From Natrinema limicola JCM 13563 (lineage in GTDB: Archaea; Halobacteriota; Halobacteria; Halobacteriales; Natrialbaceae): 64,000 nucleotides of DNA. Below are positions 17,266 to 26,994 of the stretch, one piece after another; position 1 is the first letter of the stretch, and each line of letters opens with the position of its first letter. The position numbers were made by a program, and so were the translations under genes. The notes under the pieces were generated by a model. It was not told the origin of the DNA, ran no database searches, and saw only the letters and a program-made list of their open reading frames with translations. The stretch lies in contig NZ_AOIT01000035.1 in the NCBI RefSeq assembly GCF_000337475.1, positions 1 to 64,000 on the forward strand. Reading direction: 5' to 3'.

Positions 17266-17275
17266 CGCTTATTCG
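17266..17275 (+). promoter_or_regulatory. TATA box of elp3
   Basis: CGCTTATTCG is centred about 28 bases before GTG 17299. The spacing matches a leaderless archaeal mRNA and supports the GTG start over the upstream in-frame ATG at 17179. Confidence 0.5.
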
Positions 17276-17298
17276 CGAACGGCGACGAAACACGTGTA

Positions 17299-18960
17299 GT
17301 GAGTACCGAGACGCCCGAACCGACCGAAACCGAAGCGTTCGAGCGGGTCTGTGAGACGCTCGTCGAGCGGATCTTGAACGGCGAGATCGAGCGCGACGAG
17401 GTCGAGAAGGCCAAACTCGAGGCCTGTTCGGAACACTCTGCGCCGAAAGTGCCGAAAAACTCCGAGCTGCTCGACTACGCGCCCGAGGAGCACCGCGAGA
17501 CGCTCGAGACCGTGCTCCAGCGCAAACCGGTTCGCACGGCGTCGGGCGTCTCGCCGGTCGCGATCATGACCTCGCCTGAGCGGTGTCCCCACGGGAAGTG
17601 TCTCTACTGTCCCGGCGGTCCCGACTCCGAATTCTCATCATCACAGAGCTATACGGGCGAGGAACCCGCCGCCGCCCGCGGCGTCCAGAACGACTACGAT
17701 CCCTACGGGCAGGTGACGCTGCGCCTCGAGCAACTCCGCCAGATCGGCCACCCTGTCGACAAGGTCGAACTCATCCTGATGGGCGGGACGATGACCGCCC
17801 GGTCACACGACTATCAGGAATGGTTCGTCAAGCGCGCGCTCGAGGCGATGAACGATTACGACGTCGACAAGGAGCCCGAACCAGCCGAGGGCGTCAGCTT
17901 CGCACAGGATCCCGACGAGTACGAGTGGAAGTACGTCGAGGACGTCATCGCAGAAAACGAGACCGCCGATATCCGCAACATCGGGACGACCTTCGAGACC
18001 AAACCCGACTGGTGCGATCCTGAACAGATCGACCGGATGCTCGACCTCGGCGGGACGAAAGTCGAGGTCGGCGTCCAGACCACCTACGAGCGGATCAACC
18101 GGGAGATGCACCGGGGCCACGGCGTCCAGGAGTCGATCGACGCCAACCAGCGGCTACGGGACTCGGCGTTCAAGGTCGGCTTCCACATGATGCCCGGCCA
18201 GCCGGGTATGTCGAAGGAGATGTGTCTCGAGGACTTCCGGCGGCTCTTCGAACAGGAGCAGTGGAAGCCCGATTACCTGAAGATCTATCCGACGCTGATC
18301 GTCCGCGGAACGGCAACCTACGACTGGTGGCACAAAGGCAAGTACGACCCACTCGACAACGACGAGGCCGCCGAACTGGTCGCAGAGATCAAAGACATGA
18401 TCCCCCGCTATACGCGCCTCCAGCGCGTCCAGCGGGACATTCCGGCGGACTTCATCGACGCCGGCGTCTGGAAATCAAACCTCCGACAGCTCGCCCGCCA
18501 GCGCATGGACGAGCACGGCTGGGAGTGTGAGTGTATCCGCTGTCGCGAGGCCGGGATGAACGACGAGGACCCCGACAACGTCGAACTCGATGTGATGACC
18601 TACGACGCCTGCGGCGGCACTGAACACTTCATCTCGTTCGAGGACTTCGAGAAAGACCTCCTCGTGGGCTTCTGCCGGCTTCGGTTCCCGAACGATCCGG
18701 TCCGTCCGGAACTCGAGAACACGGCCCTAATCCGCGAACTCCACGTCTACGGCTCTGAGGTCGCAGTCGGGAACGAAAGCGAAACCGACCAGCACCAACA
18801 TCAGGGCTACGGCCGCCGACTGATGGAGCGTGCCGAGGCCCTCGCCGCCGACGCCGGCTACGACAAGGTCAGCGTGATTTCGGGCATTGGCGCTCGCGAG
18901 TACTATCGGAACAAACTGGGCTACCATCAGGACGGGCCGTACGTAAGCAAACGGCTCTGA
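17299..18960 (+). CDS. elp3: Elp3 tRNA U34 carboxymethyltransferase (radical SAM-GNAT)
   Basis: A 553-residue archaeal Elp3, which starts 5-carboxymethyl modification of wobble uridine in tRNA. The radical SAM cluster cysteines are at about 96, 101 and 104 (RCPHGKCLYCPGGPDSEF). Other marks are ILMGGTMTAR, EVGVQTTYERIN and GFHMMPGQPGM. The C-terminal GNAT acetyl-CoA domain has HQGYGRRLMERAEALA. The GTG at 17299 is chosen from the TATA spacing; homology also begins near there. Extra cysteines in WECECIRCREAG fit the zinc site. The gene is divergent from mrpA. Confidence 0.93.
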   Translation: MSTETPEPTETEAFERVCETLVERILNGEIERDEVEKAKLEACSEHSAPKVPKNSELLDYAPEEHRETLETVLQRKPVRTASGVSPVAIMTSPERCPHGKCLYCPGGPDSEFSSSQSYTGEEPAAARGVQNDYDPYGQVTLRLEQLRQIGHPVDKVELILMGGTMTARSHDYQEWFVKRALEAMNDYDVDKEPEPAEGVSFAQDPDEYEWKYVEDVIAENETADIRNIGTTFETKPDWCDPEQIDRMLDLGGTKVEVGVQTTYERINREMHRGHGVQESIDANQRLRDSAFKVGFHMMPGQPGMSKEMCLEDFRRLFEQEQWKPDYLKIYPTLIVRGTATYDWWHKGKYDPLDNDEAAELVAEIKDMIPRYTRLQRVQRDIPADFIDAGVWKSNLRQLARQRMDEHGWECECIRCREAGMNDEDPDNVELDVMTYDACGGTEHFISFEDFEKDLLVGFCRLRFPNDPVRPELENTALIRELHVYGSEVAVGNESETDQHQHQGYGRRLMERAEALAADAGYDKVSVISGIGAREYYRNKLGYHQDGPYVSKRL

Positions 18961-18981
18961 ACAGGTCCGACTGAGCTAATT

Positions 18982-19527
18982 CTACTTTCCTGCCGTGCTC
19001 GACTCGAGTGCGGCGAGATAGAGAAAGTACGCCAGCGCCGCGACGACCAGCGACACGGCCAGCACGGTCACGCCGACGTAGCCATCGAGTGCGACGCTGG
19101 GATTGCGCCAGAGATAGACGCTGCCCTCGATGGCGAAGGCGGTCAGCCCACCATAAAAAAGCGCCAGCGCAGTCGCCCGAACCACCGCGATCGCCCCGCG
19201 CTCGCGGCTCTGGAACAACTCGAGGACGAACAGCAGCGCGAACACGAGGAGATAGAACGGGCCGGGAATCGCCTGCCCGAGCGTCTGTGGGCCGGTCACC
19301 GCGATGTAGCCGTAGTACGCCAGCGCGAGCAACACGCCGCCGAGCAGGGTCAGCGAGAGTCCGTAGCCGCTGGCGTCCTCGACGGGTGCCGGGACGACGC
19401 CGTCGCTCGTGCCCGACCCGTCCGCGCGTGTCGTGTCAGTATCGCCGACCGTCGAGGGGTCGCCAGCCGGGCCGACGCTCGCGTTCGATGCCGCCGATGT
19501 GCCCTCGCCGTCGCCGTCACTGGCCAT
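18982..19527 (-). CDS. Four-TM membrane protein, function unknown
   Basis: The 181-residue protein has a long Ser/Thr/Asp-rich N-terminal region (~60 residues) followed by about four helices (LSLTLLGGVLLALAYYGYIAV, FYLLVFALLFVLELF, TALALFYGGLTAFAI and VGVTVLAVSLVVAALAYFLYLAAL). I do not recognise a family. ATG 19527 (MASDGDGEGTS) is chosen; a TATA-like CTTACTTTTC lies about 28 bases upstream on the minus strand. Palindromic element A lies ~90 bases upstream. Confidence 0.65.
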   Translation of the reverse strand: MASDGDGEGTSAASNASVGPAGDPSTVGDTDTTRADGSGTSDGVVPAPVEDASGYGLSLTLLGGVLLALAYYGYIAVTGPQTLGQAIPGPFYLLVFALLFVLELFQSRERGAIAVVRATALALFYGGLTAFAIEGSVYLWRNPSVALDGYVGVTVLAVSLVVAALAYFLYLAALESSTAGK

Positions 19528-19615
19528 ATTGGTCGTTGTCCGTCTAGGGCAAGAAAAGTAAGCATAGTAATGACAGCTAACCAGTGTGATTCGGTGGCCG
19601 GACGACGCCGACGGA

Positions 19616-19701
19616 TCATACAGTCTGCTGTCAGTCATTTCTGGCGGGACCACGAGCCGTCCTGCGGTCCCTCCGGTAAACAGTTACAGCAAACCGTCTC
19701 A
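19616..19701. mobile_element. 86-bp palindromic MITE-like element, copy A
   Basis: This is a member of the six-copy family, in inverse orientation to copy B and sharing a 45-base identical block with it. The outer TCA triplets (19616-19618 and 19699-19701) are direct repeats; the right one is the TGA stop of the leftward gene at 19699-20340. The inner stem pairs GGCGGGACCAC with GCGGTCCCTCC, with two mismatches. Confidence 0.85.
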
Positions 19702-20340
19702 GTCGATCGTGACCTCGAGCTCGAGCAAGCCGAGATGCGAGGGGGCACCGCCGCCGTTTTGGCGGAACTCCTGTGGAGTGGCGTTGACGACGTTGTAGAA
19801 ATCGGCCTGATCGGGTGGGACCAGAACGCTGCCGTCGTCGCGCTGGAGGAACGCCGGTGTGTCGGTGCCCTCGATCAGCTCGCGCTGTTCGTTCCACTCC
19901 TCGCCGGCGTAGATGAACGTCCCAAAGGAGAACCGACCCGCGGCGAGTGCGTCGTGTTTCGACATGAACATCCCGGCCTCTTCGGCGTTGAACTCCTCGT
20001 CGCTCACCCAGGCGATCGCCGCGATGTCGTCGGCCTGGAGGAGATAGAAGTCCCAGGAGAGCGTCGCGTCGAACACTGCCCAGACGCTTCGCGGGCCGAT
20101 CGTCTGGACCTCGACGCTGAACGCGGGGACGACCTGCGACCCCTCCGGTTCCGGGACGAACGTGGCGTCGTAGCCCGGCACGCGGATGCCGCGATCGTGG
20201 TATGCGATCCCGTCCATGTCGATGTCGGCCTCGATCCGGTCGACGATCCCGTGGACGGTCGCCCCGCCCTGGGCGTCGAGATGGTCGAGGAAGTCAGGGA
20301 ATCGCGAGACGTCCGTCCAGGGCTGTTCCTCCCCGCTCAT
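19699..20340 (-). CDS. Conserved-looking soluble protein, function unknown
   Basis: The 213-residue protein starts MSGEEQPWTDVSRFPDFL and is rich in aromatic residues and glycine. Its beta-strand-rich body includes VQTIGPRSVWAVFDATLSWDFYLL and FGTFIYAGEEWNEQ. There is no signal peptide, membrane helix or metal motif. I cannot name the family. Its TGA stop coincides exactly with the outer triplet of palindromic element A, so the hairpin forms the start of its 3' untranslated region. It is divergent from rqcH with a gap of ~200 bases. Confidence 0.65.
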   Translation of the reverse strand: MSGEEQPWTDVSRFPDFLDHLDAQGGATVHGIVDRIEADIDMDGIAYHDRGIRVPGYDATFVPEPEGSQVVPAFSVEVQTIGPRSVWAVFDATLSWDFYLLQADDIAAIAWVSDEEFNAEEAGMFMSKHDALAAGRFSFGTFIYAGEEWNEQRELIEGTDTPAFLQRDDGSVLVPPDQADFYNVVNATPQEFRQNGGGAPSHLGLLELEVTID

Positions 20341-20506
20341 ACGAGGGCACCTCCTCGAGCGGAGCGCGATCGGTTCCAATCCCCGGCACGCGATACCGCA
20401 GCAGCGAGATCGTGTGGCTGTCCACCGACGGCGTGGGTCATATCACAGACTGCGTGCCGGCACGGATTAGGCGTTCCGACCTCCGACGGCGGGGGCTGGA
20501 GCGACA

Positions 20507-20518
20507 CGCCTTTTTGAC
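20507..20518 (+). promoter_or_regulatory. TATA box of rqcH
   Basis: CGCCTTTTTGAC is centred about 27 bases before ATG 20539, consistent with a leaderless transcript. Confidence 0.5.
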
Positions 20519-20538
20519 CGGGCCGGGCAGTGTAAAGT

Positions 20539-22707
20539 ATGGATCCAAAGCGGGAACTCACTAGCGTCGACCTCGCCGCTCTCGTCGGGGAATTCGGTGC
20601 CTACGAGGGCGCGAAGGTCGACAAGGCCTATCTCTACGGCGACGATCTCGTCCGGCTCAAGATGCGCGATTTCGACCGGGGTCGCATCGAGCTCATCCTC
20701 GAGGTCGGCGAGGTCAAACGCGCCCACACGGTCGCCCCAGAGCGGGTGCCCGACGCCCCCGGCCGACCGCCGCAATTCGCGATGATGTTGCGCAACCGCC
20801 TGTCGGGCGCTGATTTCGCCGGCGTCGAACAGTACGAGTTCGATCGCATCCTCGAGTTCGTCTTCGAGCGCGAGGACGGGACGACCCGGATTATCGTCGA
20901 ACTGTTCGGGCAGGGCAACATTGCGGTCACTGACGGCGAGTACGAAGTGATCGACTGTCTCGAGACCGTCCGGCTGAAATCCCGGACCGTCGTGCCGGGC
21001 TCGCGCTATGAGTTCCCCGAGTCCCGGATCAATCCGCTGACGGTCTCCCGAGAGGCGTTCGACCACGAAATGGACGACTCCGATACGGACGTCGTCCGGA
21101 CGCTTGCGACCCAGCTCAACTTCGGCGGGCTCTACGCCGAGGAGGTCTGTACCCGCGCTGGCGTCGAGAAGGGACTCGATATCGCCGACGCCGACGAGGC
21201 GGTGTACGACCGTGTCTACGAGGCCATCGAACGGCTGGCACTCGACATTCGAAACGGGAACTTCGAGCCGCGACTCTACCGCGAGCGCGACGATGCGGAC
21301 GGAACGGACGACGGGGATGACACGGACGGCGAGGCAAGCGAGGGCCAGGTCGTCGACGTGACCCCGTTCCCGCTCGAGGAACACACAGATCTCGACAGCG
21401 AGCCCTACGAGACGTTCCTCGAGGCGCTTGACGACTACTTCTTCCAGCTCGAGCTCGGCGAGGACGAAGAGCCGGAGCCGACCGAGCAGCGGCCGGACTT
21501 CGACTCGGAGATCGCGAAATACGAGCGCATCATCGAGCAACAGCAGGGCGCGATCGAGGGGTTCGAGCAGGAAGCCGATGCGTTGCGCGAGCAGGCCGAA
21601 CTGCTCTACGCCGAGTACGGACTGGTCGACGAGATCCTCTCGACGATCCAGGACGCCCGCGTGCAGGACCGGCCGTGGGACGAGATCCGCGAGCGATTCG
21701 AGGCCGGTGCCGAGCAGGGCATCGAGGCCGCCGAGGCGGTCGTCGATGTCGACGGCAGCGAGGGGACGGTGACAGTGGACCTCGACGGCGAGCGGATCGA
21801 CCTCGTCGTCGAGCAGGGCGTCGAACAGAACGCCGACCGACTCTACACGGAGGCGAAACGCGTCGAGGAGAAAAAGGAGGGCGCGCTTGCGGCCATCGAG
21901 GACACTCGCGAGGACTTAGAAGACGCCAAGCGCCGCCGCGACGAGTGGGAGGCAACCGAGCGCGAGGACACGAGCGAGGACGGCGAAGACGAGGCGGACG
22001 AGGCCGAACAACGCGACTGGCTCGCCGAGCCCTCGATTCCGATCCGCGAGAACGAACCCTGGTTCGATCGCTTCCGCTGGTTCCACACCAGCGACGGCTA
22101 CCTCGTGATCGGCGGGCGAAACGCCGACCAGAACGAGGAACTCGTCAAGAAATACTTAGAGCCCGGTGACAAAGTTCTCCACACGCAGGCCCACGGCGGC
22201 CCTGTCACCGTCCTGAAAGCGACCGATCCAAGCGAGGCGTCCTCGAGCGACATCGAACTCCCCGACTCGAGCATCGAAGAAGCTGCCCAGTTCGCCGTCT
22301 CCTACTCGTCGGTCTGGAAGGACGGCCGCTACGCGGGCGACGTCTACGCCGTCGACGCCGATCAGGTCACGAAGACCCCCGAGAGTGGCGAATACTTGGA
22401 GAAGGGCGGGTTCGCGATCCGCGGCGATCGGACCTACTACCGGGATACGCCGGTTGGCGCGGCCGTCGGCATCCAGTGTGAGCCGTACACTCGCGTGATC
22501 GGTGGCCCGCCGTCGGCCATCGAGGATCGTGTCGAGGCGATGATCGAACTCGAGCCTGGCCGATACGCACAGGCCGATACGGCTAAACGGCTCTATCGCC
22601 GGTTCCGCGAGCGATTCGAGGATGAGTCGTTCGTCCGCAAGATCGCCAGCCCCGATCGAATTCAACACTTCATGCCGCCGGGCGGGAGCCGGATCAAGGG
22701 CGACTGA
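20539..22707 (+). CDS. rqcH: Ribosome rescue protein RqcH (NEMF/Rqc2 homologue)
   Basis: A 722-residue NFACT protein that binds stalled large ribosomal subunits and recruits tRNA for C-terminal tailing of nascent chains. Residues 1-150 form the NFACT-N domain (MDPKRELTSVDLAALVGEF, MMLRNRLSGADFAGVEQYEFDRIL). Then follow a helix-hairpin-helix region, two coiled-coil arms (~315-350 and ~430-480) separated by a short acidic stretch, and the C-terminal NFACT-R domain (WFHTSDGYLVIGGRNADQNEELV, HGGPVTVLKA, GGFAIRG). Pelota, another ribosome-rescue factor, lies 3 kb away, but the two do not form an operon. Confidence 0.93.
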   Translation: MDPKRELTSVDLAALVGEFGAYEGAKVDKAYLYGDDLVRLKMRDFDRGRIELILEVGEVKRAHTVAPERVPDAPGRPPQFAMMLRNRLSGADFAGVEQYEFDRILEFVFEREDGTTRIIVELFGQGNIAVTDGEYEVIDCLETVRLKSRTVVPGSRYEFPESRINPLTVSREAFDHEMDDSDTDVVRTLATQLNFGGLYAEEVCTRAGVEKGLDIADADEAVYDRVYEAIERLALDIRNGNFEPRLYRERDDADGTDDGDDTDGEASEGQVVDVTPFPLEEHTDLDSEPYETFLEALDDYFFQLELGEDEEPEPTEQRPDFDSEIAKYERIIEQQQGAIEGFEQEADALREQAELLYAEYGLVDEILSTIQDARVQDRPWDEIRERFEAGAEQGIEAAEAVVDVDGSEGTVTVDLDGERIDLVVEQGVEQNADRLYTEAKRVEEKKEGALAAIEDTREDLEDAKRRRDEWEATEREDTSEDGEDEADEAEQRDWLAEPSIPIRENEPWFDRFRWFHTSDGYLVIGGRNADQNEELVKKYLEPGDKVLHTQAHGGPVTVLKATDPSEASSSDIELPDSSIEEAAQFAVSYSSVWKDGRYAGDVYAVDADQVTKTPESGEYLEKGGFAIRGDRTYYRDTPVGAAVGIQCEPYTRVIGGPPSAIEDRVEAMIELEPGRYAQADTAKRLYRRFRERFEDESFVRKIASPDRIQHFMPPGGSRIKGD

Positions 22708-22867
22708 GACGCGGTGCTCTCCCGGGATCGATCGTGGGTACTCTGTGGGGATCGACAGTGACGCCGATCGACGGCGACGGTCGCGACGCCGGCACAGAGG
22801 AACGATCGGACGCACCGACCGAGTCCGGCTCCCACTGACGGCTCGAGACGGCGTTCGAACACGACGG

Positions 22868-23431
22868 CTACTCGAGTTCCTCAGAGTGAGCGTATCGCTC
22901 GGCGTTCTCGGTGGACTCGTCGCTGTCGGATGCGCCACGCGAGCCGTCGTTTCGCTCTCGCGTGTCGAACGGCTCGGGCTCGATGACGCCCTCCTCGAGT
23001 CTGGCGAGACAGTCCATGACGGTGTAGCTGCGGTCGCCGTCGGTACAGGGGGCGACACACTGGAGGTCGCCGTCGGCGTAGACGGCGACGCACGCGGTTG
23101 GGACGCGAACTTCGGCAGCCCGATGACCGATCACTGAGGGCGTTTCACGCCAGTCGAACGCCGGCTCGAGGTCGTAGCCTTCCTGGTCGGCCCACGACTG
23201 GAACGCCTCGACGGTTCCCGTTATCGACGGCCCGGAATCGCTGAGTTCTTCGAGTGCGGGTCGCACCGCTGTCCAGGTCTCGATGTGGACGGCAGCGCCG
23301 ATCGCGTCCTCGAGCCGGCGTGCGCGCGCAACGAGGTCTGTGAGCGGCTCCACGACAGCTGCGGACGTGTGGGCGTGGACGAACACCTCGATCCGGATTG
23401 GCGCTGTGAACTCCGTGCTCGAGTCTGTCAT
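22868..23431 (-). CDS. Haloarchaeal HTH_63-like protein
   Basis: The 187-residue soluble protein shows the layout of a haloarchaeal family annotated as a helix-turn-helix domain: an N-terminal ferredoxin-like strand (PIRIEVFVHAHTSAAVVEPL), then a helical middle (TVEAFQSWADQEGYDLEPAFDWRE) and a short metal-like stretch (CVAVYADGDLQCVAPCTDG) with three cysteines. The C-terminus is disordered and acidic. A regulatory role is inferred only from this resemblance. The start MTDSSTEF at 23431 is preferred over an earlier in-frame codon. Confidence 0.55.
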   Translation of the reverse strand: MTDSSTEFTAPIRIEVFVHAHTSAAVVEPLTDLVARARRLEDAIGAAVHIETWTAVRPALEELSDSGPSITGTVEAFQSWADQEGYDLEPAFDWRETPSVIGHRAAEVRVPTACVAVYADGDLQCVAPCTDGDRSYTVMDCLARLEEGVIEPEPFDTRERNDGSRGASDSDESTENAERYAHSEELE

Positions 23432-23698
23432 TGTGTGTTTCGGCCTCGGTTCGGGCCTCACGTATCCGAGGCATCGGTCACGATTATAAAGCTAGCAATC
23501 TCCGGGCGGAATCGACTCTCAGGCACCACGCCACATCGCTGCTCTACGCCGACGTCTCGGCGATCGAACCGATGGCGGGGCCGCGGTATCGGCCGAGTTC
23601 ACCAGCGCACTCGAGTGTCGCTCGAACGGATACCTCGGTTCGGACCGCGTTCCGAACCGGCTCGCTCGAGCGACGGCGTTGAGTGTCCCCCCTGTCGG

Positions 23699-24325
23699 CT
23701 ACCGGGACTCGGTCGCCGGTTCGTCGACGTGCGACTCTCGAACCGAAATTTCGATGTCGGTGCCGTCCTCGAGTTCGATGGTCGGCTGTCCGGGCTCGCC
23801 AGTCTCGATGCGGTCGCGCTCGCGGTCGATCCCTTGGGTCCGTTCGCGCTCGGACTCATCGTACGCCGAGCTCATGGCGATCAGGAACCCGACCATCGCG
23901 GTCACGAGGGCGACAGCGGCGATCGCGACGGTCCCGACTGGAGCTAGGACGCCGGAGAGGACCTCCCCGGCGACGAACAGCGAAACCGACGTCACGAGCG
24001 CGATCAGCGTGAGCAAGCGGGCGAGCCGGCCAGTATTGAGCCCGTGGTAGCGCTTCTCGCCGCTCGTATCAGTCAGTACTGCCAGGACGCCCAAGATGCC
24101 GGTGTACGAATCGTCGGTTTGTGCGTTCCCGAGGGAGTGAACCGACTGTGAGATCCACACACCGGCGGTGAAGTTGAGAAGTGCGACGAACGAGACGAGG
24201 CCGAGTTGACCGTCGACGAACAGCCCCGCGATCATGGCCCCGACAAACGCCAGTGCCATGATGGCGTGTGTGACGAGCGAGCGCGTACCGAAGTCTTCGA
24301 GCCGCGCTGTGTATCCAGCGTTCAT
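23699..24325 (-). CDS. Four-TM membrane protein, function unknown
   Basis: The 208-residue protein has four predicted helices (THAIMALAFVGAMIAGLFV, LGLVSFVALLNFTAGVWI, LLTLIALVTSVSLFVAGEVL and VAIAAVALVTAMVGFLIAM). A ~60-residue cytoplasmic acidic tail follows with many Glu and Arg residues. No family is recognised. It lies alone between two leftward genes. Confidence 0.6.
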   Translation of the reverse strand: MNAGYTARLEDFGTRSLVTHAIMALAFVGAMIAGLFVDGQLGLVSFVALLNFTAGVWISQSVHSLGNAQTDDSYTGILGVLAVLTDTSGEKRYHGLNTGRLARLLTLIALVTSVSLFVAGEVLSGVLAPVGTVAIAAVALVTAMVGFLIAMSSAYDESERERTQGIDRERDRIETGEPGQPTIELEDGTDIEISVRESHVDEPATESR

Positions 24326-24471
24326 ACTTGACGGACGCGTGCGACGTCAATAGTGTCATGCCCTACCTATGTCAATAATTTGCAAACAACGTGACTGTCG
24401 TGGATCGATGACCGAGTGCTCGAGTGACCGAACGCCGGCGGACAGGGCGCAGCAGCGAAGCGCGATCAGTC

Positions 24472-25707
24472 TCACTGCACCTCGGCAGTCGTCACTGGAA
24501 TTTCCCAGACAAGGATCGCGGCTGAGCCACCGATGAGCGCGATTCCTGCGATGGCCAACGCAAAGAGCGGTGACACGGAATCGGAGATGACGCCACTGCC
24601 GAGTTGGAACGGAACGACAGCCAGCCCGCTGACCATCGCCATCGCGCTCAGGACGGTGGCCCGGCCGAGCGAGCCGATTCGGTCGTTGACGTACTGTCCA
24701 GCGAACGAGCGCGTCACATCGGAGAGCCCTCGAGCGACCAGGAACGTCGGAAGCGCGAGGACAGGGACGAAGTACATCCCGACCAGTGCCGTCCCAACGA
24801 GAAACGGCAGTACGAGGAACCACGTTCGGACGCCGAGATAGTCCTTGATTGCGCCAGTGAAATAGCTGAGCACTGCCCCGACGAGGCTGTACGCAGCGTA
24901 GAACCAGCCGAGTAGCGATTCGACTCGCGACGGGGAGACACCGAGATCAACAACGACGGTCTCGAATATCGGCTGAAGAAAGACAAACACGAGATACGTG
25001 ACAGCGGCGTAGAGAACGTAATAGTAGAGAATGAACGCCCTGAGATTCCGTTGGGAGAGGGCGTCCCTGACGATGCCGACGGTCCGACGGAGGCTTAACT
25101 CGTCGGTGTCCGTCTGCGTGTACGCCGCTGGTTCCTCGAGGGTCAGCAAAACGACCGCGCCGAGTCCGGTAACGGCGGCCGCGACGAACCATGGGTACGA
25201 GAGATCGATACTGCCGAGATACCCACCAACGATGGCTGCACCAGCACCGACAGCCAGCGCGGCAGATTCACCCCGCCCGCGGACGGTGGCGAACTCGCTT
25301 TCCGAGAGGTCGTCGGTGAGCGTATCGTAGAGCCACGCATCCTCGCTCCCCGATCGGAAATTGTACCCTAGCGACCAGCAGACGTAGAGGACGGCTAACG
25401 CGAGGAACGACTCAGAGAGGCCGATTCCGAGCAGTGTCACGGCGATCAGTGTGGTCCCGATGAGGAGGCTGTTTCGGCGACCGACGCGGTCGCCGATGTA
25501 CCCGGTCGGAATCTCGCCGACCAGTGTCGTCAGGTTGTAGATCGCCTCGAGGACGGCGATCTGGGTGAAGGAGAGTCCCTGCGCAAGAAAGAAGAGGTAC
25601 ATGATCGGCCGATAGAACTCGACCGCTTTGGTCGATTTGTAGAGATAGTATTTCAGGACGCTTCGAGGGACGGAATCGCGCCATCGGGCCGAAGCGAGCC
25701 GAGCCAT
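24472..25707 (-). CDS. MFS transporter
   Basis: A 411-residue twelve-helix major-facilitator protein. The loop between helices 2 and 3 carries GEIPTGYIGDRVGRRNSLLIG, matching the MFS G-x-x-x-D-R-x-G-R-R signature. The opening YKSTKAVEFYRPIMYLFFLAQGLSFTQIAVLEAIYNLTTL fits the drug/sugar-like MFS group seen in archaea. The substrate is unknown. ATG 25707 is preferred to a TTG nine codons upstream. The 3' side has a gap of ~145 bases. Confidence 0.87.
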   Translation of the reverse strand: MARLASARWRDSVPRSVLKYYLYKSTKAVEFYRPIMYLFFLAQGLSFTQIAVLEAIYNLTTLVGEIPTGYIGDRVGRRNSLLIGTTLIAVTLLGIGLSESFLALAVLYVCWSLGYNFRSGSEDAWLYDTLTDDLSESEFATVRGRGESAALAVGAGAAIVGGYLGSIDLSYPWFVAAAVTGLGAVVLLTLEEPAAYTQTDTDELSLRRTVGIVRDALSQRNLRAFILYYYVLYAAVTYLVFVFLQPIFETVVVDLGVSPSRVESLLGWFYAAYSLVGAVLSYFTGAIKDYLGVRTWFLVLPFLVGTALVGMYFVPVLALPTFLVARGLSDVTRSFAGQYVNDRIGSLGRATVLSAMAMVSGLAVVPFQLGSGVISDSVSPLFALAIAGIALIGGSAAILVWEIPVTTAEVQ

Positions 25708-25774
25708 TACATCGGGATTGGCGAGCGTGTTCAATTACGTTTCGTTAGTTCGATAGTTCGAGATCGTAATACGC

Positions 25775-25796
25775 TGCTGGCACGGGAATCGAACGC
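25775..25796 (-). repeat. Possible tRNA 3'-end remnant
   Basis: On the minus strand GCGTTCGATTCCCGTGCCAGCA resembles the T-loop and acceptor 3' strand of a tRNA. No matching 5' half (TGCTGGC) or cloverleaf is found upstream on that strand. It may be an old attachment-site scar or coincidence. Confidence 0.25.
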
Positions 25797-25903
25797 GTCC
25801 AGTGGCCCCGTGATCGACATATTTGACGACTGCCGACAGCCCGCCCCGAACCCGTGGACCACCGATCGCAGTCCACTTACCGCGGCCGCGCAAACCCACG
25901 GCC

Positions 25904-26971
25904 ATGCAGATCAAAGACCGGGAGCAGGTCGAGGGCGGCCGCGAGCGGATCACTGTCGTCCCCGAGAGCGTCGACGATCTCTGGCACCTGCAGTACGTCT
26001 TAGAGCCCGGCGACCGCGTCGCAGGCGATACGACCCGGCGGATCCAGCGCAACGACGACCAGATGCGCGATACCGGCGGCGAGCGCGAACACATGTGGGT
26101 CGCGATCGCCGTCGAGGACATCGAGTTTCACAAGTTCGCCAACCGGCTGCGGGTCGGCGGCGAGATCGTCGCCTGCTCGCGCGAGGACCAACTGGGCTTT
26201 CATCACACGTTGAACGTCGAAACGCGCGAGGAGCTCTCCATCGAGAAGCGGTTCAAGCCCGATCAGGAGGCTCGCCTCGAGGAAGCCGAGGAAGCCACGG
26301 AAAACCCCGACGTCGCGATCGCGACCGTCGAGGAAGGGCAGGCCCACGTCCACACGGTCGCCCAGTACGGCACCGAAGAGCGAGCGGCGTTTACCGGCCC
26401 CACCGGGAAAGGCGAGTACGCCCGCGAGCGCTCGGAGTTGTTCGCGGAACTCGGCGAGGTCCTCAAACGCCTCGAGGTCGACGCGATCATCCTCGCCGGC
26501 CCCGGCTTTACGAAACAGGACGCCTACAAATATCTCGAGGACAACGAACCCGAGGTCGCCGAGCTGATCACGATGGTCGACACGGCAGCCGTCGGCGACC
26601 GCGGCGTCCACGAAGTCCTGAAACGCGGGGCCGTCGCCGACGTGCAGGAGGAGACCCGCATCGAGAGCGAGGCCGAGTATATCGACGAACTCACGAAGCG
26701 GATGGCCGAGGGCGCGAAGGCAGCCTACGGTCCCGAGCAAGTCGAGAAGGCCGCCGAGTTCGGCGCGATCGATCGCCTGCTGGTCCTCGACGACCGCCTC
26801 CGGAAAGAACGCGGGCCAGACGGCGAGTGGGACATCGACATCGACCAGATTGTTCGGACGACCGAGCAGAAAGGCGGCGAGGTGACGGTCTTCTCGAGCG
26901 AGTTCCCACCGGGTCAGCAACTCGCCAATCTCGGCGGGATCGCGGCGCTGTTGCGCTATCGCCTCGAGTAG
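25904..26971 (+). CDS. pelA: mRNA surveillance protein pelota (Dom34)
   Basis: A 355-residue archaeal pelota. It enters the A site of stalled ribosomes and, with an aEF1A/ABCE1-type partner, splits them. The N-terminal Sm-like domain shows [22 protein letters not shown] and TTRRIQRND. The eRF1-like central and C-terminal domains show [34 protein letters not shown] and [14 protein letters not shown]. The eRF1 GGQ motif is absent, as expected. ATG 25904 has a TATA-like CACTTAC 27 bases upstream. Confidence 0.93.
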   Translation: MQIKDREQVEGGRERITVVPESVDDLWHLQYVLEPGDRVAGDTTRRIQRNDDQMRDTGGEREHMWVAIAVEDIEFHKFANRLRVGGEIVACSREDQLGFHHTLNVETREELSIEKRFKPDQEARLEEAEEATENPDVAIATVEEGQAHVHTVAQYGTEERAAFTGPTGKGEYARERSELFAELGEVLKRLEVDAIILAGPGFTKQDAYKYLEDNEPEVAELITMVDTAAVGDRGVHEVLKRGAVADVQEETRIESEAEYIDELTKRMAEGAKAAYGPEQVEKAAEFGAIDRLLVLDDRLRKERGPDGEWDIDIDQIVRTTEQKGGEVTVFSSEFPPGQQLANLGGIAALLRYRLE

Positions 26972-26994
26972 CCCGCTGCCCCCGGCGCTTTCGG

